Shown piece by piece: positions 33,314 through 45,749 of a DNA stretch of 64,000 nt. The notes beneath the pieces are model-generated. The model was not told the DNA's origin. It saw nothing but the letters and a program-made list of their open reading frames with translations, and ran no database searches. Source of the DNA: Letharia columbiana (lineage: Eukaryota > Ascomycota > Lecanoromycetes > Lecanorales > Parmeliaceae); contig NW_023501104.1 of the NCBI RefSeq assembly GCF_014066305.1, forward strand, positions 1-64,000, given 5' to 3'. The position numbers were made by a program, and so were the translations under genes. Positions within the stretch are counted from its first letter, which is position 1. Each line of letters opens with the position of its first letter.

Positions 33314-33751
33314 GCCTCAGTCAAGATCAGCGGTATTTCCGCGTTAGTCGTCCTGGCTGACGAAGCCCCCCATATCCATCGAGCCCCAATCGCTCCCGAC
33401 CACCCAGCCGCCTCAACTTCCCCAGAACCTTCCCCTTTCACCGAGATCTCAGCCCAAGAAACCAGTCCTAGCCATTTAGACAACGACATACAACGAGGTT
33501 CCGGAGATATACAGCAACATACGAGACAAACCTCGACAGTAACGTCCGCGAATCTTCACATAACGAGCTCTGAAACCAATCCTCGACGGCGGCGAAGAAG
33601 TCCTTCAAATCATAGTGAAGACTCACGCTCCTCGTCGGAGCTATATCCTTCATTCACGAGCGAACAAAGGCAGGGAACAAGAAACGATCCGCAGCACAGT
33701 GGTTTACGGCCTGAGCGGGAAAGGCCGCCAGTGCCGAAACGCCGACGACTT

Positions 33752-35878
33752 ATGAACAAAGCTATGCGTCTTGACCCCGACTCTACAAGCTCGAACGGTC
33801 CGCAACATCATGCCAACGGCTCATCGCCTACTTCCCAAAAGAATGGGATCTCCACCTCAGCGAATGGACACTCCTCCCCTACCAACGGCCACTCCTCTCC
33901 ACATCAGAACGGCTTCTCAACATCGATAGCCAGATCCAAGAGCTCAAGTTTCTTTGGACATGACAGGGAAGAGGTCACACGGTTGCTGATACAGGGGCTC
34001 GGGGATCTGGGATATCACGGTGCTGCAAACAGGCTGATTCATGAGAGTGGATACGAAGTGGAAAGTCCTGCGGTGGCAGCTTTTCGGAACGCTATACTAC
34101 AAGGGCAGTGGTCAGAAGCCGAGTCATTGCTATTTGGGGTGGATTCCGAAGCAGACGGTGGGGGTGTCAGCATAAGCAATGGGCACTCGCATCATTTTGG
34201 AGGTTTGAAACTTGCCGCGAATGCAAATCCGGATAGTATGAGGTTCAGCGTACGTGAGCAGAAGTATCTGGAGCTCTTGGAAAAGACGGAGACGACTACT
34301 GCAATAATGGTTCTAAGGCATGAGTTGCAGCCTCTCCGGCAAGATGTTGGCAGGCTTGATCATCTTTCGAGGTAGGCTTTTGGCCCCCATCAAATCGATT
34401 TCAGCCGGATCTCCTTTGCATAAATAGTAGCTGACCTTATAGTTTGATGGTCTGCCCTACGGTCGAAGATATGATGAGACAAGCTCACTGGCATGGCGCT
34501 CTCGGCAACTCACGGCAGACCCTCCTCCAAGAACTCTCTAGTACGGTTCTCTTGCATATCATGACAGTCATACGCTCATGAGGTTCTGCAGGGTCAATCT
34601 CGCCATCAGTGATGATACCGGAACATCGGCTAGCTGTTCTACTCGACCAAATAAAACAAAGCCAAATAGCAAAGTGTCTGTATCACAATCCCTCAACCTC
34701 GCCATCTCTATTCACCAATCACATGTGTGATCGGACACAATTTCCGCTTCAGACTGCTTTCGAACTGAACCAAAGTGATGGAGAAGTATATATTGTGGAG
34801 TTTTCTCACAATGGTCAAGGACTCGCCGCGAGCGGCGCGGATGGTGCGACCGTGATTTACGACACAAGCACTTTCCAAGTCCGACACACTCTTCGAGAGC
34901 ACACCCGTCCTATCGTTTACCTTGCGTGGAGTCCAGATGACACCCGATTGATCACTTGTTCGCAAGACAATAAAGCCAGGGTATGGGACGCAAGTGTAGG
35001 GTCTCCTTGTGCATTAGTGTCCCCACGAAATCTGCTGACTTTCTTGCGGCAGACCGGAATGTGCCTCTTGCAAATCGATCATCACAATCAACCCGTATCC
35101 ACGGCATGTTGGGCACCCGATGGCGAAACATTCGTCACCGGGTCGCTCGACAAACAATCCCAGCTTTGCCTTTGGACTCTGGACGGCCGTCCTTCATACA
35201 ATTGGGCTATTGATTACAGGGTACAGGACTGTGCAATTTCTGCAGACGGCCAACGCATGGTCACAATATCTTCCGAGAGGCAGATATTTGTCTACAACTT
35301 TGTGACGCGGGAAGAAGAGTACAGCATCCTGTTGAGGACGAAAATGACTTGCCTTAGCATCAGTCGAGATTCGAGATATATGCTGGTCAACATGGCTGAC
35401 AATGAGGTTCAATTGATAGACATTGAGAGTGCGGAAATCGTTCGAAGATTTCTCGGCCAGAAACAAGAACTTTTTGTGATACGGAGCACCTTTGGTGGCG
35501 CCGACGAAAATCTTATCATCAGTGGTAGTGAAGGTACATCCCAGCATCACTTGACGATTCTTTTCTGCCGATATTAATTCCATCATTAGATTCGAAGGTC
35601 TACATATGGCACAAAGAGAACGGCACTTTGATTGAGACTCTGGAAGGCCATACGAGAGGCTGTGTTAACGCCGTGGCATGGAACCCGGCAGATCCTTCAA
35701 TGTTTGCCTCTGCGGGCGATGATATGATAGTTAGAATGTATGTGTTTCTCCTTTTATACTCTCCTTTTCGCCCACTCGTTCTAAAAACATCGACAGATGG
35801 TCGAAAGAAACAGCGCCAAGCCTTTCAAGACGGAAATCCAGCGCGCCTTCCTCTCATCGTGGCAGCCGTTACCTCTAA
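33752..35878 (+). CDS. gid7: CTLH/WD40 protein, GID7/WDR26-like
   Basis: Predicted 610-residue subunit of the GID/CTLH ubiquitin ligase, which in yeast targets gluconeogenic enzymes. Exons: 33752-34371, 34443-34540, 34592-34995, 35053-35533, 35590-35737, 35797-35878; all junctions keep frame. Residues 1-70 are a Ser/Asn/His-rich tail. A LisH segment (EVTRLLIQGLGDLGYHGAAN) and a CTLH-like segment (FRNAILQGQWSEAESLLFG) follow at about 73-128. After a linker with EQKYLELLEKTETTTAIMVL come WD40 repeats, from about residue 300 to the end (DNKARVWDAS, KQSQLCLWTLDG, SKVYIWHKENG, GDDMIVRIWSKE). The frame is open for 146 codons upstream (33314-33751) without an ATG and reads plausibly as protein, so an upstream exon may supply the start. 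Confidence 0.88.
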
Positions 35879-36369
35879 GCATGGTATGGGTAATATGGTA
35901 TTTGTTTCCTTGCGGCATCATTTTGCATAGCAAAGCACAGCGTGGCATTTACCTGGCGAAGGATGGCCGTCTAATTTGGTAGCATGGGCGTGTCAGGAGT
36001 ACACGCCGGTCAGGGGACATGGATAGACGAGGTAAAAATGGAAAGCATTCTGGACAGAGAAGATAGTATTAGTGCTCGATAAATCTATATATGTTAAATT
36101 GTATTATGATCAATTTCAACGTAAAGACTGGCGTAGAAAGGTGAATACCCACCAAGAGGGTAGGCTGACCTTGCCAAGCCCGAAAACAGTCTTGGGCCAA
36201 GCGCAAGTGACAGGGGTCTGCCGTATCAACAACGTCAAGCTTGTCGCGGAGAAAGATTCTCACAAGGACATTTACACTGCCCATATGCTGCTACTGTTTC
36301 TCCAATAACTTGGGAAACATACAAGAGACTCACCGTACCAGCCCAGACTGCCTACAAGTTTCAGCTACC
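35879..36369. other. intergenic, VPS1 upstream
   Basis: 490 bp between the GID7-like stop codon and the VPS1 start. No frame or motif to report; it presumably holds the 3' UTR of one gene and the promoter of the other. Confidence 0.5.
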
Positions 36370-38947
36370 ATGGCCGCGCCCGCCGGCTACTCGTGAGCGC
36401 TCAAAGCTCCAAAAAGCTGTGGCCTAAGCTGATTCAGTATGCAGGATCAATGTCAACGACCCTCAGCTCATTACCCTCGTCAACAAATTGCAAGATGTCT
36501 TCACAACTGTTGGGGTATGTGATGACCTCAGGAGAAATCCTGGCCTGCGTCCGCTACGCAAAGGCTGACCTTGGTTGTCCGTGCAGGTCCAAAATCCGAT
36601 AGACCTTCCCCAGATAGCGGTGGTGGGGTCACAATCGAGTGGCAAGAGTTCAGTATTGGAGAACATAGTGGGCAGGGACTTGTGAGCCCTCCTAGAAACT
36701 TGTTACCGACGGAGCTGATACCTGTGATGCAGCCTACCAAGAGGGACCGGCATTGTCACGAGACGACCACTCATCCTACAACTCATCAACAGAGCTCCTC
36801 CTGCCTCATCGCAAACGAACGGTGTGAATGGTACTTTGCAAACGTCAGACAAAGAATCCAATGTCGACGAGTGGGGCGAGTTCCTGCACATACCAGGCCA
36901 GAAGTTCTTCGACTTCAACAAGATCAGAGAAGAGATCGTAAAAGAGACGGACTCAAAGACAGGTCGAAATGCGGGCATATCACCTGCACCGATCAATCTA
37001 CGAATATACTCTCCGAACGTCCTCACCCTGACCCTTGTGGATCTACCTGGTCTGACGAAGGTGCCGGTTGGGGATCAGCCAAGGGATATCGAGAAGCAGA
37101 TTAAAGAGATGGTCTTGAAGCAAATACAGAAGCCAAATGCTATCATCCTGGCCGTCACAGCTGCGAATACAGATTTGGCCAACTCGGATGGTTTGAAGCT
37201 GGCAAGAGAAGTGGACCCAGAGGGTCAACGAACCATTGGCGTGCTTACGAAAGTTGATCTGATGGACGAGGGCACAGACGTTGTGGATATCTTGGCGGGA
37301 AGGATCATACCTCTGCGGCTAGGATACGTCCCCGTGGTGAACAGAGGGCAAAGGGATATCGCGAACAACAAGACTATTTCTTTCGCTCTAGACAACGAGA
37401 GGAATTTCTTCGACAACCACAGAGCATACAAAAACAAGGCTTCGTATTGTGGAACACCATACCTCGCGCGGAAATTGAACCTAGTAAGCCTTTGCAGAAG
37501 ATTCCCGAAGTGTTTGCTGACTTGCCCAGATCCTTATGATGCACATCAAAAATACCCTGCCAGATATCAAATCTCGCATATCTTCATCCTTACAGAAATA
37601 TACAACAGAATTAAGTCAGCTGGGCGACTCCATGCTCGGTAACAGCGCCAACATCGTCCTTCAGATAATCACAGAGTTTTGCAACGAATACCGGACCGTC
37701 TTAGATGGCAATAACCAGGAGTTATCAAGCATCGAGCTCTCAGGGGGTGCCAGGATCAGCTTCGTCTTCCATGAGCTGTACTCGAACGGAGTCAAAGCGG
37801 TAGACCCCTTCGATCAAGTCAAGGACATCGACATCCGAACCATCCTCTACAATTCCTCGGGTTCCTCACCGGCTCTTTTTGTCGGCACCACCGCGTTCGA
37901 GCTAATTGTCAAGCAGCAAATCAAGCGATTAGAGGATCCAAGCTTGAAGTGCGTTTCGCTGGTCTATGATGAGCTTGTCCGCATCCTCACAAATATACTA
38001 CAAAAACCTATACTACGAAGATATCCCTCGCTGAAAGAGAAATTCCACGCCGTCGTCATATCATTTTTCAAGAAGGCGATCGATCCAACCAACAACCTCG
38101 TGAGAGATCTCGTCAACATGGAAGCATGCTATGTCAATACTGGCCACCCCGACTTCCTGACCGGCCATAAGGTAATAGAAACCCTTCATCCAGCACGCGA
38201 TCCCAAGTCCCTTTTCCCTTCAACCGGAGCATTCAAGTCACGTTCCCCGAAGTCAAATTTTTGATCATCTCATTGTCCATCTCTACTATGTAATGTTATC
38301 TATGAATCTTACAAAACCCCGCAGGCCATGGCCATTGTCAACGATAGGCACAATGCTGCCAAGCCGACGCAGGTCGACCCCAAGACGGGAAGACCTCTCC
38401 CACCTGCCGTACCGCCGCGAGCAGCAAGCCCCTCGCTCGATCTGCCACAAAGTGACCAAGGAGGGTTTTTCGGAAGTTTTTTCGCCCCTAAGAACAAAAA
38501 AAAGATGGCTGCCATGGATTCGCCGCCGCCGCAATTAAAGGCCTCTGGGACGCTGTCCGAAAAGGAGGCAAACGAAGTTGAGGTCATAAGTGAGTACATA
38601 ATATGCTAGGCACTGGCCTGCGCTGACGAAGATTTCAGAACTGCTCATCAACTCTTACTTCAATATTACACGGCGGACTATGATCGACATGGTGCCCAAA
38701 GCCATCATGTTGAAACTCGTACAGTGAGAATCTTCACTTCCCCTATTCGTCTTTCCCTAGCCACTAATAATTGGCCAGACACACCAAGGAAGAAATGCAA
38801 CGGGAGCTGCTAGAAAACATGTACCGTACTAATGAGCTCGACGATCTGTTGAAGGAAAGCGACTACACGATCAGGAGGCGGAAGGAGTGCCTTCAGATGG
38901 TGGAGAGCTTGAGCAAGGCTAGTGAGATCGTGAGCCAGGTGCAATGA
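36370..38947 (+). CDS. vps1: dynamin-like GTPase VPS1
   Basis: Large GTPase that pinches membranes in Golgi-to-endosome/vacuole traffic and peroxisome division. My eight-exon model, 36370-36392, 36445-36514, 36587-36681, 36733-37483, 37530-38171, 38325-38589, 38639-38723 and 38779-38947, yields 699 residues, the normal VPS1 length. G1 is GSQSSGKSS at about residues 45-53, then the switch segment [25 protein letters not shown] (G3) and [11 protein letters not shown] (G4). The middle/stalk domain follows. A short Pro-rich variable insert ([20 protein letters not shown]) sits where dynamins have a PH domain, and the GED closes the protein ([20 protein letters not shown]). DNM1-type mitochondrial dynamins have a longer B insert, so VPS1 is the better name. 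Confidence 0.96.
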
Positions 38948-40238
38948 GGAACGAATAGAATACGTTGGTCTTCATTTCAGTGACATTAGCAGATCAGACT
39001 TGTCAGCATCCTTATTGTGTTGGGGTGCAACGGCATGATACCTTTGCATAGGCGTTATTATCCGTGTTCTCCAGAACTCGATCCGGACGATATTTTGGCT
39101 TTGTTACACACACAGATAGCAAGATGACTCGAGGCAATCAGAAGGGTATAGCACCGGTTCGAATCAAACTCCATTGCGCGTTTCCAACCGCCCCCTCATG
39201 TCTAACGGATCGTTGGAAGAAACATCATCCTTCTTGTTTCGCAAAGCCATCCGTCCTATCACTCCGTTAAGTTGGGCCCCATCCTATTACTATATCCCCT
39301 ACTTCCCTCATCTACACATTCGCACACACTGATCACATCCGTCCGCCGATATCTCCGCTACCCCGTACTCTCAAACTACTTATCGTCGAGCATCCCTCGG
39401 ATCTTTCAACGCTGGGTCCGAATCCTCCGAAATACGTCGGCGTACGATGGCAGTCGTCTTTTGGCTAGATGCGCATCTGCCTCGCGCTCGGTAAGTGACT
39501 CTTTTTTTTTTGTTTTTTTGGCTGGGGTTACAACACGTGAGAGGGAGTCGGCCCCCCTTCCGGCGTAGCTTTTGGGCACAGTGAGCGTGTGCATGAGGCC
39601 GCACTCGTTCAGATGAGAGGCAGCGCGCGTCGTCGTGTGGGGTAGGAGCCTGTGATGTGATGGGGTTGGGGTGGTTCCGTTGAGCCTGGGAAGGACCCGT
39701 TGGATCCTTTTGTCCCGGGACGGGTGGGATCTCTCCTCGGTGGGTTCGGTGACGGGGGCGGGGGCGGCATGTTTCCGGGTGCCGATGTTGCTGAGGCAGG
39801 AGCTTCGTTTTGGACGTTACGCTTGGAGGTGTTGGGGAGATGGTGGGGGATGGTGATGGATGCACTTTTTTGAGTCTTGATTTTGGCTTTGTTGGGGCTT
39901 TGTTTGGGTACGGGACTCGATGATTGTTGCTTTTGGGCTTGGCTGTGTTTGGTTACAGGAGTCAAGGATCGTTGCTCTAGGGCTTGGCGGGTGTGGATCG
40001 AACGGGATGGGGAAACTCATCGCTGTCGATCTGGGTGGTACAAAGGGTCGGCACAAAGGGAGTGAGTGCGTAATGGCATTGTTGCAGGGCGCAACAATGA
40101 TGTCTCAGACTCTACTGGACTTTTCTTCTTTTCCCGTGGGAGACACTGCTTACAGTTTCTTCAACTCGAGATTCAGCAATTCTTCCCTCCCCAACATCAC
40201 CCAGGTTCCATCCGAAATCCCGAACAGTACCCCTGGAT
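38948..40238. other. intergenic / probable 5' leader
   Basis: 1.3 kb before the next plus-strand CDS. At 39447-39490 an ATG-initiated 14-codon stretch ends at a consensus GTAAGT donor; the acceptor CAG before 40205 would join it in frame to the downstream ORF over a 714-bp intron. A minus-strand Pro/Ser-rich frame of 161 codons (39380-39865) overlaps this and is probably compositional. Confidence 0.4.
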
Positions 40239-41303
40239 ATGTCAGCCACCATGGACACTTCACAAGCCCAAAATTGCATGCGCAATGTCCGACCAAGCTT
40301 GGGTACTTCGCACTCTTTCGAGGACGTACCGCTCAGCCCTCTGCTGGACGAGGGCCGGTCGTCTGATACGTCAAGCGGGTTCTTCCATGTGCCTCTGGAG
40401 CATGAAATCATCGCGTCTCGGAGTGTTTGGGATGATTCGGCTGGGTCTGATGAGCTCATCGACCAGCAAGGCATCACTTCGACAAGGCTCTCGGGGCAAG
40501 GCTCTTTGACTGAGGTTGACGATCAGTCGCAATGTTCCTCGGAGGCCGCGAGAGACCCAAAACAGGACGAACCTAGCCCAACGTCGGCAACCCTCAGCCT
40601 CCGTTCAGATACTGCGTATGCTTCAGACCCAATGACACCGAGGACTGCAAGCGCGGTGACCCTGGTGGAGATGCCAGTGGCCCTGGATACAATACCTGGA
40701 CCTAATATCACCGTCAAGGAGGGATCTTTCTCTTCTCAATCTCCCAGAGACCAAAATTGGGGCTCTTCAGTATCCAAAGGCGATATTAGCGAGTCCTCGG
40801 AGTATAGTGACAGATCAACGGGACCGGCTGACCCCACAACATCAATCGCATCCGTCAAGGTCGTTGCGCACGCAACTTTCCCCCGGGTCGAGAGACCTGA
40901 ATCTCCAACGCCCAGCTCGTTCCCCGCCTTCTTCGAGATCCCGATCCCCATCTTTCCCTTCCCGGCCGGCACAACGCGCTGCAACAACCGCAACTGCCCG
41001 ATCAAGCACCGCCACGAGCAGGGCCCCTATCTCCACGGAGGAAAACTCCGCAGCAGGGAAGGCTCGGTTTTCGGCTCCAGCAATCCACCGCCGGAGATAT
41101 GGTTCTTGTACGACATGTCGAGGGATGGAAACCTTCACGGCACGGGCAACGAGGCGTTCGCGCCGGTGGAGCTTTTTGTCAGGTATCATTTTGGCGAGAC
41201 TGGTGGTGAGTATGTCCGCGGGTGCGATGAGGTTGGAGGAGGTTTACGACGGGGGGAGAAGCAGGGGAGAAAGAAGTCGCGGTTCTGGCGGTTTTGGGGT
41301 TGA
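40239..41303 (+). CDS. hypothetical Ser/Pro-rich protein with Cys/His motif
   Basis: 354-codon frame from the ATG at 40239; not recognised as a named family. Residues 1-230 are low-complexity Ser/Thr/Asp/Pro, probably disordered. The C-terminal third is ordered: FPAFFEIPIPIFPFPAG, then CNNRNCPIKHRHEQGPYLHG, which spaces two Cys and three His like a small zinc site, then EIWFLYDMSRDGN, ELFVRYHFGETG and a basic tail ending SRFWRFWG. The frame stays open upstream to 40101, and an upstream exon at 39447-39490 could extend the N-terminus. Function unknown; the Cys/His cluster is the part to compare. Confidence 0.7.
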   Translation: MSATMDTSQAQNCMRNVRPSLGTSHSFEDVPLSPLLDEGRSSDTSSGFFHVPLEHEIIASRSVWDDSAGSDELIDQQGITSTRLSGQGSLTEVDDQSQCSSEAARDPKQDEPSPTSATLSLRSDTAYASDPMTPRTASAVTLVEMPVALDTIPGPNITVKEGSFSSQSPRDQNWGSSVSKGDISESSEYSDRSTGPADPTTSIASVKVVAHATFPRVERPESPTPSSFPAFFEIPIPIFPFPAGTTRCNNRNCPIKHRHEQGPYLHGGKLRSREGSVFGSSNPPPEIWFLYDMSRDGNLHGTGNEAFAPVELFVRYHFGETGGEYVRGCDEVGGGLRRGEKQGRKKSRFWRFWG

Positions 41304-42231
41304 GGTAGGTAAACGTTTTTATATAGTAGATCAAGCTAGATGATTTCAGTTGATTTAGACCATTTGTACAAAACCCTGATGTTCAACAACTTTCACACAT
41401 GCCAATCAAAGCGTATGCCAGCTCGGGTCCCCAACATCTGTCTGTAGGCGAATGATGCTGGCAAAGACTTAGATTTCTGTCATGCAGTCCTAGAAAACTA
41501 AAAACCATTCCACCATTGGACCAGCGCCATTAGGAATCGAACCTACTACTGAATAAAGCCTCCGCGAAACAGTCCAGTTGAAGGGAAATGCCAAGGCATC
41601 GCTCGATTAGGTCTAGCGTCGGATATAGTACATCTCCAAATTACAGAGTGCTCACCCACACTACGAGACTACCTACTTCATCCACCTCCAACAATGACAC
41701 GAAGTCCATTAAGTTCAATCGATTTGATTCGTTACGTACGTCAATGCTAAGCTCCGCAAGGGCCACTTGCGACTGTTCTAGGTCCTAGCTTGTCAATCCA
41801 TCTAATGAAAGTACAAGACCTGGCTGATACTACACCTTGTTCTGGTCTGTTGGGTGTACCTAGCTTACGTACCGTTGGTCCTGAACCTCCTCGTGCTAAC
41901 GTAACGTGCCATGCCGCTGCTTCAGTGTCATGGGAGGTCTGCGTTGTGAATACTCACCTGATTAGTCATTTGCTCAATACTTTGTCTTGATTGGTGCCGG
42001 CGTCATCCAGTTGAATGCCAGAGACGCAGGGTGATAAGCCATGTTGCGGCCGTATCACGCAGCCTTGCCAGCTTGACGTCAGTCCCGATCTGGGCTTCGA
42101 ACGTCAAGTTCCCTTCCTTCTCCTTCACATACCGCTACATTATCGTATAAGTCTATGAAAGTTCGAAATTTCCACGCGCATAGTCGCTAGCTTTTGAGAG
42201 GGTAGAATCGCTTGATCTGCGCCGCGAAAAC
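41304..42231. other. intergenic with SINE-like copy
   Basis: 930 bp upstream of the NLR-like gene. Apart from the third copy of the B-box repeat (41508-41553) I see only short unrelated frames. Confidence 0.5.
41508..41553 (-). repeat. SINE-like repeat with B-box, copy 3
   Basis: Minus strand carries TAGGTTCGATTCCTAATGGC, then GCTGG-CCAATGG, identical to copies 1 and 2 through the T-arm. The flanks are more diverged: the upstream sequence (CAGTAG before the T-arm) differs, while a downstream ATGGTGGAATGG-like tail is still recognisable. Confidence 0.6.
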
Positions 42232-45200
42232 ATGGGTCTGGAGATCTTGTATCCGAAACCCGGCAGCGCACAGCCTGATTCTTTTGTCGTCGAGTAAGCA
42301 TCTCACTCACAGAAGATGCCTGTCTCCGGGCTGATAGCCCCTTCTTTATCCAGTATCATCGCGGTCCACGGACTTAATGGTGACGCTACGAACACCTGGA
42401 AGCACCCTAAAAACAACCATTTCTGGCTTCAGGACTCTCTACCGCTTGATGTCAAAGGGGCAAGAATCCTGAGTTATGGCTACAACGCAGACGTAGCGTT
42501 TGGTAACACTACTGTTAATGTGTGGGATCACGCCAAAAGCCTACTAGGTAGCTTGATCGATGAGCGCGAAACAGACGATGTAAGACACTATTACCCTTAT
42601 CAGCTGCAAACGCAACTTCGATCCTCGCATATTGCATGGTGCATCGCTGATGCTATTCCTCTCGATGATGTAGGTATCCAAACGGCCTATCATCTTCATT
42701 GCGCATTCATTAGGGGGTATCATTGTCAAACAGGCTCTTGTTTGGGCACATAGGGAACCACAATACCAAGCAATAAAGGACCACACCCTTGGAATTGTGT
42801 TCTTTGGCACACCACACCGAGGGAGCGACAAGGCCAATTACGGGAGGATACTGGCCAATGTCGCCACAGGGGTTATGCACAAACCCAAATCAAGATTGAT
42901 TGATGCTCTACAGAGCAATAGCGAGACATTGATGAAACTCACTTCAGAGTTCAAGTTCGAAGCCCCCAATATGGAGATCATAACTTTTTATGAAACTAGA
43001 CCAATGGGTATTTTCTCGCGCCTCGTAAGTACGAGAGGTCTTGATTCCTCCGACTTCTGACTGACTGCTCTACCAGATTGTTGAGAAGCAATCCGCGCTT
43101 CTGGAATTAAGTCATGAAGACACTCAACCAGTGGATGCAAACCATCGGGACATGTGTAAATTCGACACGCGAAATGATGAGACTTACAAGAAGCTGGTGA
43201 AGAGGGTGAATCGGATGTTGAAAGGAAAGGACAAATCTTTGCCCGCTTCTGATTGTATGTGAGCAAGTTATCGACGAATCTATCGCTCAGAGGTCCATTG
43301 TATTGTCACCTCTTCCGCTCTAGTTGTCTGTCAACCCTCCGTTCATGTATCCTGTCGGTCAGCTGAAATACTCTCATCATTCACTGTACCTGTGTTCTAT
43401 TCTGGGAGTAGTAGATTGGTGTAAATGGTGACTCTATGAATAGGTTCCACCCCAAAGCTCCGCAACAAGCATTTCGAGCTCCCTTTTGATGTTAGCCCCT
43501 ATTTTACCGGCGGTAGTGATGTATGTGGCGAGCTTCGCGAAGGCTGTCTTCCGTTGGAGGATCCTCCTGCACAAAATATGCAACAGAGATTCGTTCTATA
43601 CGGCCTCGGAGGGTCCGGCAAAACTCAAATGGCCTTGAAGTTTGCGAACGATTATAGAGAGAGGTATAACAGTGTTAGGGCACTGCTCTGCAAATGTCAT
43701 CTCTTGTCGTAGCTCTGCTGATCTATATTCAGGTTTTGGGGGGTCTTCTTCATCGATACCAGCAGTGTCGACATAGCTCGACAAGCATTTTCGAAAATGG
43801 CCCGAGTATGCAAAGTAGGGGAAGGGATGGAAGACTTCAGAAGATGCCTAACCAATTCGCTGGAACCTTGGCTGTTGATACTGGACAATGCTGATGATCC
43901 ATCACTAAACATCTCCCAATTCTTCCCCGTAGGTAATAGGGGTACCATCATCGTCACAAGTCGAAATCCTGATTGCAGATGTCATGCTACCGTTGGATCA
44001 AGAGAGCTGCGTGAAATGGAAAGCGATGAGGCTATTACTCTCCTGTTGAGATCGGGCGATCTTCTCAGCGAGAACGAGGATCTGCGAAGCATTGCCCTAC
44101 CCATCGTCCAAACACTAGGATACCTAGCCCTCGCTGTGAGCCATGCTGGGGCTTCTATTCGACAAAGAATTTGCTCTCTAGAGGATTATCTTGACAACTA
44201 TGCGCGCCGTCGCAAGAAGCTACTGAGCAGTCGCCCAGTACAGGCGGACTCAGATTATGAGTATACCGTCTATACAACGTGGGAGATATCAGTGGACTCC
44301 ATAAAAGAGCTGTCGAACAATGCAACGGATAGCACTGCGGCCAATGCCCTCGAATTTCTGACTCTTTTTGGCTTTTGCCATTTTGATGACATTACGGAAG
44401 ACATGTTTAGATCCGCATGGAACGAGTTTGGCCGTACCGAGGGGTATACGTGGTGGGCTTCCAACTTGCCTGGTATGGTTCGAGATCGTCGGCTCTTGGA
44501 ATGGGACTCCATACGATTCAATGAGTCCATGCGACTTCTGTCGAGCTATTCGCTCATATATGTCAGCGGACCAAACAATCGTATATCGCTACATCCTCTA
44601 GTGCACTCATGGATTCGGGACTCCCTAAATGAAGAAGTGCATTTCAGATGGTGGAATATCACCGTATCGACACTGGCACTGGCAGCAGACGTTTCCTCCC
44701 CTCTCGCGCAAATGCAATTAAGTGTTCATTTGCGCCATTGTATAGACATTGGGCAAGTTGATGATCTCTTCGTAGAGGATGACGTCCTCTTGGATAGGGT
44801 ACAAATACTTTCCTTGATCATCTCTGTATACGAATTTTGCCCAGGGAAAGATACCTTGACGCTTTCAGAGCGAGCTCTCGAATACAGCAGAAAATTCCTC
44901 GGTGATGAATGCTACTCTACATGCCTACTGTCTCTTCGACTCTCGCAGATTTTCCTTTATTTGCGTGAGTACCAGAAAGCTTCGGACCTACTCCAGAGTA
45001 CGCTAGATGTAAGCATTCGGATACTCGGCCCAGCAACAGATTTGACCTTGGGTATCATGCGTGAACTCGCTTGGGCATATACAGAGTTGGGTCGGAAGCA
45101 GGAAGCTCTAGAGCTTGCTGAGAAGAAATTGGCAATCTGCGAGAAGTCGCTAGAGGGGAGAGATGTCCACACTCTATTAGCTTTGTGTGATGTTGCAATG

Positions 45201-45749
45201 GTGTATAGTGAATTGGGCCGATATAGGGAAGCTGTGGATTTGTTAGAGAATGCGATTGCAAAGAGAGCTGAGATGGCCAACGAAGACATTACGACAATGC
45301 TACAGTTAGAACTTCTTCTGGCAATTACGTATGACAGGTCAGGACGACATGAGGCCGCTTTGGAGATGTTTCAGAATAACCTAAAGGAGCAGTTTATCCT
45401 TCTCGGCGATGACCATCCTTATACCCTCCATACAATGGCTTATATCGGTGTCCAATATGGAACAATTGGTCAGCCAGAGGAAGGGATACCGCTCATGATC
45501 AAGGCACTAGAGGTCGGGCAAGGAAGAATGCCAGACGATTGGCTAGAAACACAGAAAGAAGCTCTCAAGTGGCTGCAATACAAGAGCGCACAGCTACAAT
45601 CTGAAAGCGCAAATACCTCGACGGCCGTACCCGAAATGCTAGTCGAGCCCCAGGAACTACCACATCGGGAGGGTGAAGAGATCTCGAGCAGAAAGGGGTG
45701 GAGGCTCTGGCCGAAAACTCGACGCCGCATAGGCGAATCTTCTTCATGA
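42232..45749 (+). CDS. NLR-like protein: alpha/beta hydrolase, NB-ARC, TPR
   Basis: Predicted 1017-residue STAND/NLR protein, the fungal analogue of innate-immune receptors. Exons 42232-42293, 42354-42579, 42674-43024, 43077-43254, 43444-43663 and 43733-45749 join without stops. Residues about 20-260 form a SesB/DUF676-like lipase fold (IIAVHGLNGDATNTW, nucleophile elbow AHSLGGIIVKQAL, FFGTPHRGSD). The NB-ARC starts at about 300 (ELPFDVSPYFTGG), with P-loop YGLGGSGKTQMA at about 325-335, Walker B PWLLILDNADD, sensor IIVTSRN and the GLPL-equivalent TLGYLALAVSHAG. TPR repeats of the roughly 42-residue kinesin-light-chain type fill about 710-960 (AWAYTELGRKQEALELAEKK, MVYSELGRYREAVDLLENA). Such proteins sense a ligand through the repeats and trigger the N-terminal effector. 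All key motifs look intact. The ligand and cell-death role are inferred from family. Confidence 0.92.

Noticed and set aside
39380..39865. 161-codon minus-strand Pro/Ser/His-rich ORF
   Set aside because: It overlaps other equally open frames, is compositional, and covers a consensus plus-strand splice donor at 39491.
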